Of a DNA stretch of 64,000 nucleotides, positions 16,522-24,128 are shown one piece after another. Under the pieces are notes generated by a model. The model saw nothing but the letters and a program-made list of their open reading frames with translations. It made no database searches and had not been told where the DNA came from. Position numbers and translations under genes: made by a program. Positions within the stretch are counted from its first letter, which is position 1, and every line of letters begins with the position of its first letter. This stretch comes from Anaerolineae bacterium (lineage in GTDB: Bacteria > Chloroflexota > Anaerolineae > Anaerolineales > Anaerolineaceae): positions 558,001 through 622,000 of the forward strand of contig JABUFD010000002.1 of NCBI GenBank assembly GCA_013314735.1, given 5' to 3'.

Positions 16522-17013
16522 TTACCGATTCGACCTCATTTTTTCATTTTCTCCCGGTGTCCAAAAGGCGTTATAACCTTGCTTTTTTAATGCCTTTTTG
16601 TGAACCTTAATCGCCTGCCGGGATCCAGCGCCGAACCAGAATTCAAGCAGGTGGTGACTGGAACCCATGGATGCAAGGTAGAGTACTGCGTACAATAATA
16701 GTGAATATCCCAGCACTGTCCCCAACAGGGCGCTGTGGCCGAACTGAATGGAGAGCCCAAAATACACAAACAGGGGAATTCCCAGCAGTAGCCAGGGTTG
16801 CAGGTGAAATATCATGGATCGCCGGGTACAACGTGTGCATATCCAGGCTGAGCGTGAGCCTTTCACCTGAACCGTGTAGACTTTGGTGAAAACATCAATG
16901 GCGCGAGGACGGCTTGCTCTACCATACCAGAAATAAGCCATATCTCCTGGCCCGGTTTTACCGCACTTTTCGCACGTTCTTTCCTGGCGGGTGTGCTGCG
17001 TGTTGTTGTCCAT
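16522..17013 (-). CDS. Zinc-ribbon membrane protein of unknown function
   Basis: A 163-residue protein with an N-terminal ribbon CEKCG...CTRC (about residues 15-65) and two hydrophobic helices (PWLLLGIPLFVYFGLSI and SALLGTVLGYSLLLYAVLYL). The tail is basic. Three consecutive ATGs (17019, 17016, 17013) follow AGGAG; spacing favours 17013. I do not recognise the family. It converges with the GH5 gene and ends 29 bp from it. Confidence 0.6.
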   Translation of the reverse strand: MDNNTQHTRQERTCEKCGKTGPGDMAYFWYGRASRPRAIDVFTKVYTVQVKGSRSAWICTRCTRRSMIFHLQPWLLLGIPLFVYFGLSIQFGHSALLGTVLGYSLLLYAVLYLASMGSSHHLLEFWFGAGSRQAIKVHKKALKKQGYNAFWTPGENEKMRSNR

Positions 17014-17270
17014 CATCATTCTCCTATGGATTGGTAGTGGAACGAGAAACAAATTTTCTCCCCACGGACCCCCGCAGGAAGTTGACAAAACCCAACCTGA
17101 ATTGTTTAGGTTTGCACCCTGTCTGGCGGGTCAGGAAGGCACATCAACCGACAGGATACCAACCAATATAGATTATACCCTGTATTGGATCATTGACTGA
17201 CTGTCAATGGATCTTCATGAAAGTGAGTGGCGAATGAGTTCAATCACTCAAATCCTGTACCGCCGTATCG

Positions 17271-18761
17271 TCAGCGGGCATCTACCACATACGCGCCCTG
17301 GGTGCACACATCCTCCCCGCTGGGCAGGTGCAGGCACAGGGTGTAATGCAGGATGGCGAGGTCACCCTTTTCTCCAACCAGTGGCAGGTACAGGTAGGCG
17401 ATGCCGTTGTGGTCGCTGGCGGGAAAATCAAACACCTGCTGCCCGTCTTCGGGCAGATCAAGGCGCAGGGTGCCGCCGATGCCGTGCAGGGGTGTGCCGT
17501 CCGTGTTGTACACGGTGGCGATGATGATCTGCGGGGTTTTGTGGTCAACCACCTGCTGCTGTTCACCAACCGCGATTTGGGCGGTATCGGCGCTGACCCA
17601 GCCGGGCAGCAGCACATCCGTTGAAATGCGGCCGGCGTCCAGCTCGCGCTGCAGGTACCAGGCGCCCAGGGGGGCCAGCACAGCGCGCGGGCCTTCGGGG
17701 CCTTCCTGCAGGTCGAGGCAGATGTTCTCGAAGCACTGGCGGATCACGTTCTCATCATAATAGGCAGTTTCCGCGATCGGGTCGCCGGCGATGTGGCGTC
17801 CGCCGTGGGCGCTGATGAAGTCATCGAACAGGATCGGTACATGGAAGCCTTTTTCGGTGATCGGGTAAAAGAACACGGAGCGGTCGGTGCCAAAGGATTG
17901 GTACACCGGTTCCATGCGGTACATGCCCAGTTCATCCGCCAGCGGGTAAAAGCGGGCGGCATCGAGGTTGTCGGCCGGGGCGGTGACCACCGCGCCGCGG
18001 AAGACCTGCATCAACTGGCCGTCCGGGGTATAGAAGGCGCGCGTCAGCGGTTCACCAAACGAGCCGCCGTTAATGCGCCCGAAGAAATTGCCGAAGGGTG
18101 ATATCACCTCGCGCAGCACCGGGATCGGCAGTTCCACCGCGTCGGGAGTTTCACAGTATTGTGTGCATACTGCATAGGCGGCCGGCAGCAGGTAGGGGAC
18201 AGCTTCGGGGTCGTTGAGGTCCTGCGCCATGATCACATTTTCAAAATACTGTTCGATGCGCTCTTTTTCATAATTGACCCAGGCTTCGCCCATCGGCTGG
18301 CCGGTGAAGAGTGTGCCGTACATCTGGTCATACAGGGCGACGAAATCGGGGTGGATGGTGAAGCCGTTCACCAGCTTCTCGCCCTGCTGCGGCGGCAGTT
18401 CCAGCACCGAAGGCGGCATCAGGCTGCCATCACGCACCACCGGGGCGAGAGAATAGGCATCCGCCCCGCTGAGGGCGGGGTCGTAGCAGAAGAGCGCGTT
18501 CATCATGTACTGGCATTGCAGGGATTCCACCCATACCACCGGGGAGATGGGGCGGCCGAAGGTTTCCACCCCGCCCAGGATCACGTACAGGTCCCAGAAC
18601 AACCCATCCACTTCCGCCCGTGCCTGCGCCTGTTCATCGTTATTGGCAGCCCCGGCGGTTGGAAAATTACAGGCACCGAGGACGATGCCTGCTGCGAGCA
18701 GGACGCCTGCTGTGAGCAGGACGAATACAAGCGTGATGAGCGCGGGATGTCTGGTTTTCAC
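17271..18761 (-). CDS. Secreted lipoprotein with repeated LGFP-like modules
   Basis: A 496-residue protein with a signal peptide and lipobox (about residues 10-31, ending LGAC). The body shows repeated units of the type GGVETFGRPISP followed by RIEQYFENVIM, again seen as FGRINGGSFGEPLTR and RQCFENICLDL. This layout is common in surface proteins of Chloroflexota and recalls LGFP-repeat cell-wall-binding modules. A C-terminal Ig-like domain (about 420-496) follows. The start is GTG at 18761 with GGGAGG upstream. A minus-strand TACAAT (18826-18831) may be the promoter. Confidence 0.65.
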   Translation of the reverse strand: MKTRHPALITLVFVLLTAGVLLAAGIVLGACNFPTAGAANNDEQAQARAEVDGLFWDLYVILGGVETFGRPISPVVWVESLQCQYMMNALFCYDPALSGADAYSLAPVVRDGSLMPPSVLELPPQQGEKLVNGFTIHPDFVALYDQMYGTLFTGQPMGEAWVNYEKERIEQYFENVIMAQDLNDPEAVPYLLPAAYAVCTQYCETPDAVELPIPVLREVISPFGNFFGRINGGSFGEPLTRAFYTPDGQLMQVFRGAVVTAPADNLDAARFYPLADELGMYRMEPVYQSFGTDRSVFFYPITEKGFHVPILFDDFISAHGGRHIAGDPIAETAYYDENVIRQCFENICLDLQEGPEGPRAVLAPLGAWYLQRELDAGRISTDVLLPGWVSADTAQIAVGEQQQVVDHKTPQIIIATVYNTDGTPLHGIGGTLRLDLPEDGQQVFDFPASDHNGIAYLYLPLVGEKGDLAILHYTLCLHLPSGEDVCTQGAYVVDAR

Positions 18762-18904
18762 TGCTGCGGCAACCTCCCAATTGCGTTTGCTGTTCCGTAG
18801 ACGTTCCCTTCAACGTTACAAACCCATTGTAGCAGAGTTTACAGAATCGTTAAGCGAATTGACGCAAGGAGTTTTCCGCTGGAAAATGAAACTGCTCTTC
18901 AGGC

Positions 18905-19702
18905 TCAGGCGCCAGCTTTCAGGCGCGCCCCAAATTCACCAAAGTTGACGCGCGCGGTCATATCGATCGTGAGGGGGGTGACGGTGACCACCCGCTCCAC
19001 CAGCAGGCCGTGGACATCGTCGCCGGCTTCGATCAGCGGATGGGTTGGGTCGATGCGGTAATCGATGCGGCGTGTACCATCGCCGTTTTCAATCGAGAAC
19101 GGCTCGAAATAGCGGTAACGCGACAGGCGCGTGAGTTTCCAGGGGGTGCGGGGGGTGGCTTCCGCCGGCACATCCACCTTGAGCAGGTCAACCCCGCTCA
19201 GGTCGAGATGGTCGAGCAGGCGTTCCGCGAAGAAAGCAGTGAAATGTGCGGCGGTGTTGAAATCGATGTGGTCGGAATGGTTCAGGTATTCATCGGGCGG
19301 CACCACGCGTGACACCGCCAGGGCGCGCACACCGCTGGCAGCTGCTTCGATTGCTGCGCCAACCGTGCCGGAACTGGTGATGCAGGTGCCGGGGTTCTCG
19401 CCGTAATTGATGCCCGAAACCACCAGGTCGGGCAGGCGCTGGTACAGCTTGTAAAAGGCTGCGATCACGGCTTTGGCGGGGGTGGTGGCCACAGCGTAGG
19501 CGGCTTTGATGCGGCTGCCAGCCGGGAGCGGGACACTTTCGATCTCTCCATCGGGGCCGGAGTGGCTGCGGCCTGCGCCGGAAAATTGCTCGCGCGGGGC
19601 GGCGATGACCACATCGCCCAGGTTGGTCAGTGCTTCCGCCATCACCCAGATCGCCGGGGAGCGGATGCCGTCATCGTTGGTTACCAGGATTTGTTTTGCC
19701 AT
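18905..19702 (-). CDS. surE: 5'/3'-nucleotidase SurE
   Basis: A 265-residue SurE. The N-terminal metal site ILVTNDDGIRSP is intact, with the later SGINYGENPGTCITSSGTVGAA block forming the active-site loop. SurE dephosphorylates 5'- and 3'-mononucleotides and short polyphosphates in the cytoplasm. The frame can be extended to a GTG at 19741, but a minus-strand TACAAT (19743-19748) abuts that codon, so the ATG at 19702 is preferred. The gene stands alone, without the usual pcm/rpoS neighbours. Confidence 0.92.
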   Translation of the reverse strand: MAKQILVTNDDGIRSPAIWVMAEALTNLGDVVIAAPREQFSGAGRSHSGPDGEIESVPLPAGSRIKAAYAVATTPAKAVIAAFYKLYQRLPDLVVSGINYGENPGTCITSSGTVGAAIEAAASGVRALAVSRVVPPDEYLNHSDHIDFNTAAHFTAFFAERLLDHLDLSGVDLLKVDVPAEATPRTPWKLTRLSRYRYFEPFSIENGDGTRRIDYRIDPTHPLIEAGDDVHGLLVERVVTVTPLTIDMTARVNFGEFGARLKAGA

Positions 19703-19742
19703 TTGTTTTCTACCTTTAAATGAATATTCTGAAGCCGCCACA

Positions 19743-19748
19743 ATTGTA
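19743..19748 (-). promoter_or_regulatory. -10 element for surE
   Basis: TACAAT in TGATACAATTG on the minus strand, 40 nt upstream of the ATG. Confidence 0.45.
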
Positions 19749-19886
19749 TCAGAAACCAGGCTGTGCCGCAGGCATATTTGGATTTGATGCGTGATTGCAA
19801 AAAATTCTATTGAATTTCAAATCAATTCATAGTACAGTTGTTAAGAGAGTACTCATTCTGAAATCATCATTCACAGGAGGAATTTG

Positions 19887-20453
19887 ATGGCAGATAAAAA
19901 GAAAAATGTATTTGGCCGCATCGGCGACGCCCTGAACAAGAAGGACGAGGAAGCTGCAAAAGCGGAAGAAGCCAAGAAGCTGGCGGAATCCCAGGCCAAA
20001 GCCGAAGCCGCGCGCGAAGCCCGCAAAGTTGAAACCCTGAAAAAGGAAGCCGAAGCCGCCAAGGCCGAAGCTGCAAAAGTGAAGGCCGAAGCAGAAAAAG
20101 CCAAAGCCGAAGCCGATAAGGTCCGCGCTGACCAGGCCGCTGAGAAGGCCAAAGAACTGTTGGAAAAACGCGAAGCGGAAGCTGCCGCCCAGAAGAAATT
20201 CATGGAAGAAGCTGCTGCCAAAGCCAAGGCCGCCGCTGAAGCCAAAGCTGCCGTGATTAAGCACGTGTGGACCAACGAGGACACCTATTCCAGCCTGGCG
20301 TTCAAGCACTATGGTTCCATCAAGAAACCCTACTGGTGGCTGATCTACGAGCACAACAAGGCCATCATCGGTGACAATCCCAACAGCATCAAGACCGGCA
20401 CGGAAATTGAAATTCCGCCCCTGCCGGATGAGCTGAAGAACGCTGACAAGTAA
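19887..20453 (+). CDS. Coiled-coil protein with C-terminal LysM-like domain
   Basis: A 188-residue protein. Residues 1-120 form a long Lys/Ala/Glu-rich coiled coil with repeated KAEA units. Residues about 128-180 (HVWTNEDTYSSLAFKHYG...YWWLIYEHNK...IKTGTEIEIPPLP) have the beta-alpha-alpha-beta order of LysM and the NPNxIKxGxxIxIP ending. No signal peptide is present, so peptidoglycan binding would need another export route; cytoplasmic LysM-like (BON/LysM, tail-associated) proteins are an alternative. AGGAGG at 19875-19880 fixes the ATG. A strong terminator follows. Confidence 0.75.
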   Translation: MADKKKNVFGRIGDALNKKDEEAAKAEEAKKLAESQAKAEAAREARKVETLKKEAEAAKAEAAKVKAEAEKAKAEADKVRADQAAEKAKELLEKREAEAAAQKKFMEEAAAKAKAAAEAKAAVIKHVWTNEDTYSSLAFKHYGSIKKPYWWLIYEHNKAIIGDNPNSIKTGTEIEIPPLPDELKNADK

Positions 20454-20470
20454 TCAAAACAGGAAACAAT

Positions 20471-20505
20471 AAAACCCCCGGGTGATGCAAAGCCCGGGGG
20501 GTTTT
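20471..20505. terminator. Bidirectional intrinsic terminator
   Basis: AAAACCCCCGGG (20471-20482) pairs with CCCGGGGGGTTTT (20493-20505) around a short loop, with A- and T-runs on the two sides. It serves the LysM-like gene and the convergent fucosidase gene. Confidence 0.85.
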
Positions 20506-20516
20506 CGTGGTTGTGC

Positions 20517-21776
20517 TTATACTTCTTCGGGCAGCCAGTAGCCGGCCCCCAGTTTTTGCAGCGGTTCGGAGGCGAATTCGAGCTTGAGTACCGCGGTGGC
20601 GGTGGGCAGGCCGTCGGGGTTGTCCGCCGGCAGTCCCTGGATCACAATCCGCCGAGGTTCCTGCGTGAAGGGCAGGGCGGTATTTGACCCCAGCAGGCTG
20701 GCACGCACCAACTGCGACTGGAACCCGCCCAGGGCAAGCGCACTGCCCGGCCAGCGGCTGACCCAGTAATAGACGGCGTTCCCCTTGCGGGTGAACTGCC
20801 CCAGCGGCATCCACTCCAACTGCGGATGGGAGGCCGGGTCCACGCTGCCGTAGACCGCTTCGCCGTATTTTTCCAACCATTGCCCCACTGCCTGCAGCCG
20901 CCCGATGGCGGGTTCCGGCACCGAGCCGTCGGGTTTGGGGCCGATGTTGAGCAGCAGGTTGCCGCCCCCGGCAGTGCATTGGCGCAGCATCGAAACCACG
21001 GCGCGCGCCGAATGCCAGTCTTCATCGAGGGTATAGGGCATGTAGCCCCAAGAGCCGTTGAAGGTCATGCAGGCTTCCCAGGCGCGCCCGGCTTCCGCGG
21101 CGGTGATGTGCTCTTCGGGGGTGCCGAAATCTTCCGGCAGCTGCGAGCGGTTGTTGATGATGATGTGCGGCTGGAGTTCGCGCACCATCTGGTTCATGAC
21201 GGCGCTTTCCCAGCGCTCCGGCGATTCCAGCGGCCAGGAAACATCGTACCACAGAATGTCGATCCTGCCGTAGTTGCTCATCAGTTCGCGCACACAGCCC
21301 CGGGTGAATTCCAGGAAGCGGTACCGCGCGGCTTCATCCTTGACGCACAGCGTGCCGTCAGGATGGTGCCAGTCCATCAGTGAATAATAAAACCCGATCT
21401 TGAGGCCGAACTCGCGGCAGGCATCGACGAATTCCTGCACCAGGTCGCGTTTGGGGCCGCGCCGGACGGCATTGTAATCGGTCTGTTTGGTATCCCACAG
21501 GCAGAAGCCCTCGTGGTGCTTGGTGGTCATCACTATGTATTGCATGCCAGCCGCTTTGGCCAGCCGTGCCCATTCGCGCGCCGGGCGGTCTTTCACCTGC
21601 CAGCTGTCGGCCAGCGGTTCATATTCCGCCAGCGGGATGCGCTCGCGGTTCATCACCCATTCGTGCCGCCCCAACTGGGAATACAGCCCCCAGTGCACGA
21701 ACATGCCAAACCGGGCTTCGTGCCACCATTGCATGCGCTGCGCGCGGTCCTGCGCGCCCTGGTCATAGGTTTCCAT
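20517..21776 (-). CDS. Alpha-L-fucosidase (GH29)
   Basis: A 419-residue GH29 enzyme that hydrolyses terminal alpha-L-fucose with retention. The N-terminus WWHEARFGMFVHWGLYS is diagnostic. The nucleophile is Asp178 in IDILWYDVSW. The histidine-rich TTKHHEGFCLWDT segment and YSLMDWHHPDG are also conserved. A short C-terminal beta domain is present. No signal peptide is seen, so it is probably cytoplasmic and acts on imported oligosaccharides. The frame extends to 21809, but AAAGGA before 21776 supports this ATG. Confidence 0.9.
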   Translation of the reverse strand: METYDQGAQDRAQRMQWWHEARFGMFVHWGLYSQLGRHEWVMNRERIPLAEYEPLADSWQVKDRPAREWARLAKAAGMQYIVMTTKHHEGFCLWDTKQTDYNAVRRGPKRDLVQEFVDACREFGLKIGFYYSLMDWHHPDGTLCVKDEAARYRFLEFTRGCVRELMSNYGRIDILWYDVSWPLESPERWESAVMNQMVRELQPHIIINNRSQLPEDFGTPEEHITAAEAGRAWEACMTFNGSWGYMPYTLDEDWHSARAVVSMLRQCTAGGGNLLLNIGPKPDGSVPEPAIGRLQAVGQWLEKYGEAVYGSVDPASHPQLEWMPLGQFTRKGNAVYYWVSRWPGSALALGGFQSQLVRASLLGSNTALPFTQEPRRIVIQGLPADNPDGLPTATAVLKLEFASEPLQKLGAGYWLPEEV

Positions 21777-21993
21777 TTGGTTTTCCTTTTCTCTGGTGTT
21801 CAAATCCAACGTGATTAAGGCCTATGATACACCAAACCGGGCTGGAAAACAGCGGCGTGCGCGAATTTTCATTTCTGTTGCTGTAGTTTTTTGTTCCAAA
21901 CATCCATACCGAACATGCTTCCACCATTCCATCCCGGAGGCTCAGAAGTGTACCGGTGATCGTTACCCTGGTTCACCACCCGGCGCGGTGTGG

Positions 21994-21999
21994 TACAAT
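21994..21999 (+). promoter_or_regulatory. -10 element for the MazG-like gene
   Basis: TACAAT in TGTGGTACAATC (extended TGn present), 44 nt before the ATG at 22044. Confidence 0.45.
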
Positions 22000-22043
22000 C
22001 GGAACTGTTTCACCGTCCATCCAGCCGCAAGGGAGAGAACACC

Positions 22044-22334
22044 ATGCAAACCGTACTTGAAACCGTCCAGGCCTATTACCAATACCGCGGGTTGACCGTA
22101 CCGGATGATTCCCAGGCGTTGATGTTCCTCGTCAGTGAGGTCGGCGAACTGGCGGATGCGCACGTGGAACAACAGGCCAGCTGGATCCGCAACCATGCCG
22201 AAAAAGAGCGCAGCGTGGAAGACGAGGTCGGCGATGTGCTGATGATGCTCACCGCCTACTGTATCTCACGTGGGATTGACCCGGTGGAATGCATGCTGAA
22301 CAAGTTCCGAAAAAAAGGCTTTCCAGGGGCGTAA
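22044..22334 (+). CDS. MazG-like nucleotide pyrophosphohydrolase
   Basis: A 96-residue all-alpha protein. The metal-binding helices are visible as SEVGELADA and VEDEVGDVLMML, fitting the ExxE...ExxD pattern of MazG/dUTPase-2-like enzymes that hydrolyse (d)NTPs to the monophosphate. The minimal single-domain length fits MazG-like house-cleaning enzymes. GGGAGAG lies just before the ATG. A farther upstream ATG (21990) would overlap the promoter. Confidence 0.8.
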   Translation: MQTVLETVQAYYQYRGLTVPDDSQALMFLVSEVGELADAHVEQQASWIRNHAEKERSVEDEVGDVLMMLTAYCISRGIDPVECMLNKFRKKGFPGA

Positions 22335-22432
22335 CACCGCAGACACCAGGGAATGTCCCTGAACTCCGGAGGGTTCCATCTCCCGTAGTTTTTTTGTTGT
22401 TTCTCCCGTCCAACTCCATTTTTAATTCGTTG

Positions 22433-22438
22433 TATAAT
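22433..22438 (+). promoter_or_regulatory. -10 element for pepC
   Basis: Perfect TATAAT in GTTGTATAATAG, 42 nt before the ATG at 22481. Confidence 0.5.
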
Positions 22439-22480
22439 AGGCGGTATCACCTTCTTTTTTGAAACGGAGAATCCACAGCC

Positions 22481-23830
22481 ATGACTTCGAAAGCAATCCA
22501 TCCCGAACAGATTCAACACTATGCCGATGCGTTCGCGGCCGACCCGCGCAACCACGCCGTGATGAATGCCCTCACCCAGGAAAACCTGTCCAAGGTTGGC
22601 GTTAACCGCCGCATGGTCACCCGCCTGGACCATTCCTATTCCCACAAACTCAAAAGCAACCCGATCACCAACCAGATGCATTCCGGGCGCTGCTGGCTGT
22701 TTGCGGGGCTGAACACCTTCCGCTATTACGCGATGGAAAAAATGAAACTGGACGCCTTTGAATTTTCACAGAATTACCCCATGTTCTGGGACAAGTTCGA
22801 GAAAGCCAATTATTTTCTCGAAAGCATCCTCGGCACGCTGGATGAAGCGTCCAACAGCCGCCTGATCATGCACCTGGTGCGCGACCCGATCCAGGACGGC
22901 GGGCAGTGGGATATGTTTGTCAACCTGATCCGCAAATACGGCGTGGTGCCCAAAACCGTGATGCCCGAAACGGAAAGCTCCGGCAACACCGGCGCGATGG
23001 ACGCGATGATCACGGCCAAGCTGCGTGAATATGCCGCTGAACTGCGCAAGGCGCATGCCGCCGGTGCCGCGCTGGATGCCCTGCGCGAACGCAAGCTGGC
23101 GATGATGAGCACCGTTTACCGTATGCTGTGCCTGCATCTTGGTGAACCGCCAAAATCGTTCTACTGGCAGTGGAACGACAAGGAGGATGCCTTCCACCGT
23201 GACGGCGAGATCACCCCGCAGGCGTTCTATGACAAGTATGTCGGGCTTGACCTTGACAGCATGGTGTGCCTGATCAACGCCCCCACCGCCGACAAACCCT
23301 TTAACCGCCTGTTCACGGTGGATTACCTCGGCAACGTGGTTGAAGGCGAGATCATCCGTTACATCAATGTCGAGATCGATGTGATGAAACAGGCCGCGAT
23401 GCGACAGATTGTAGATGACAAGCGCGCGGTATGGTTTGGCTGTGATGTGGGCAAAGACCTCGAGCGGGTACGCGGCATCATGGCGGAAGATACCTACGAT
23501 TATGAGAACATCTACGGTGAACCCTTTACTGCCGACAAAGCCGACCGCCTGGATTACGGGCAGAGCATGATGACGCATGCCATGGTGTTCACGGCCGTGG
23601 ATGTGGACGAAGCCGGCAAGCCGGTCAAATGGCGCGTGGAGAATTCGTGGGACGACAAGAACGGCGACAAGGGTTTTTACATTATGACCGACAACTGGTT
23701 CAGCGAGTACATGTACGAAGTGGTGGTTGACAGGAAATTTGTCCCCGCCGAAGTGCTTGCCGCGCTGGAGACCGAACCGATCCACCTGGCACCGTGGGAC
23801 CCGATGGGGGCCCTGGCGGCTGCCGCGTAA
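22481..23830 (+). CDS. pepC: Aminopeptidase C / bleomycin hydrolase (peptidase C1B)
   Basis: A 449-residue cysteine peptidase of the bleomycin-hydrolase group, a cytoplasmic hexameric aminopeptidase. The triad is visible: Cys71 in SGRCWLFAG, His366 in MMTHAMVFTAV and Asn388 in WRVENSWDDKNGDKG. The length matches PepC (about 445). The C-terminus lies near the active site in this family and here extends a few residues to end in alanines, which may affect endo/exo trimming. It is transcribed alone. Confidence 0.92.
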   Translation: MTSKAIHPEQIQHYADAFAADPRNHAVMNALTQENLSKVGVNRRMVTRLDHSYSHKLKSNPITNQMHSGRCWLFAGLNTFRYYAMEKMKLDAFEFSQNYPMFWDKFEKANYFLESILGTLDEASNSRLIMHLVRDPIQDGGQWDMFVNLIRKYGVVPKTVMPETESSGNTGAMDAMITAKLREYAAELRKAHAAGAALDALRERKLAMMSTVYRMLCLHLGEPPKSFYWQWNDKEDAFHRDGEITPQAFYDKYVGLDLDSMVCLINAPTADKPFNRLFTVDYLGNVVEGEIIRYINVEIDVMKQAAMRQIVDDKRAVWFGCDVGKDLERVRGIMAEDTYDYENIYGEPFTADKADRLDYGQSMMTHAMVFTAVDVDEAGKPVKWRVENSWDDKNGDKGFYIMTDNWFSEYMYEVVVDRKFVPAEVLAALETEPIHLAPWDPMGALAAAA

Positions 23831-24128
23831 CCACGCAGGCGACTGCCGCAAACGTGACCGGAAACATGCGGAGGCTGCCCTGATGGGCAGCCTCTATTCT
23901 TTCATCAACCCGGCGGCAGGGGGCTCTATTTGGCACATCCGCCCTGGTTTTGCGAAATTGGATGCCGCAACCGCCCTGCTTTATGCTATGATTGATTAAA
24001 ACAGATTAATCCAACCCCACTCCACGGTGCCGCCGGGTGGTCCATGCATCAACTGACACCTGGCCCCACCTTCCGCTGACAAATCCCGAACCCTTTTTTA
24101 TTCTCCCCAAATTCACAGGAGTACGATC

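Noticed and set aside
22766-23851. 361-codon minus-strand frame
   Set aside because: It lies antisense to pepC, whose catalytic triad is intact.
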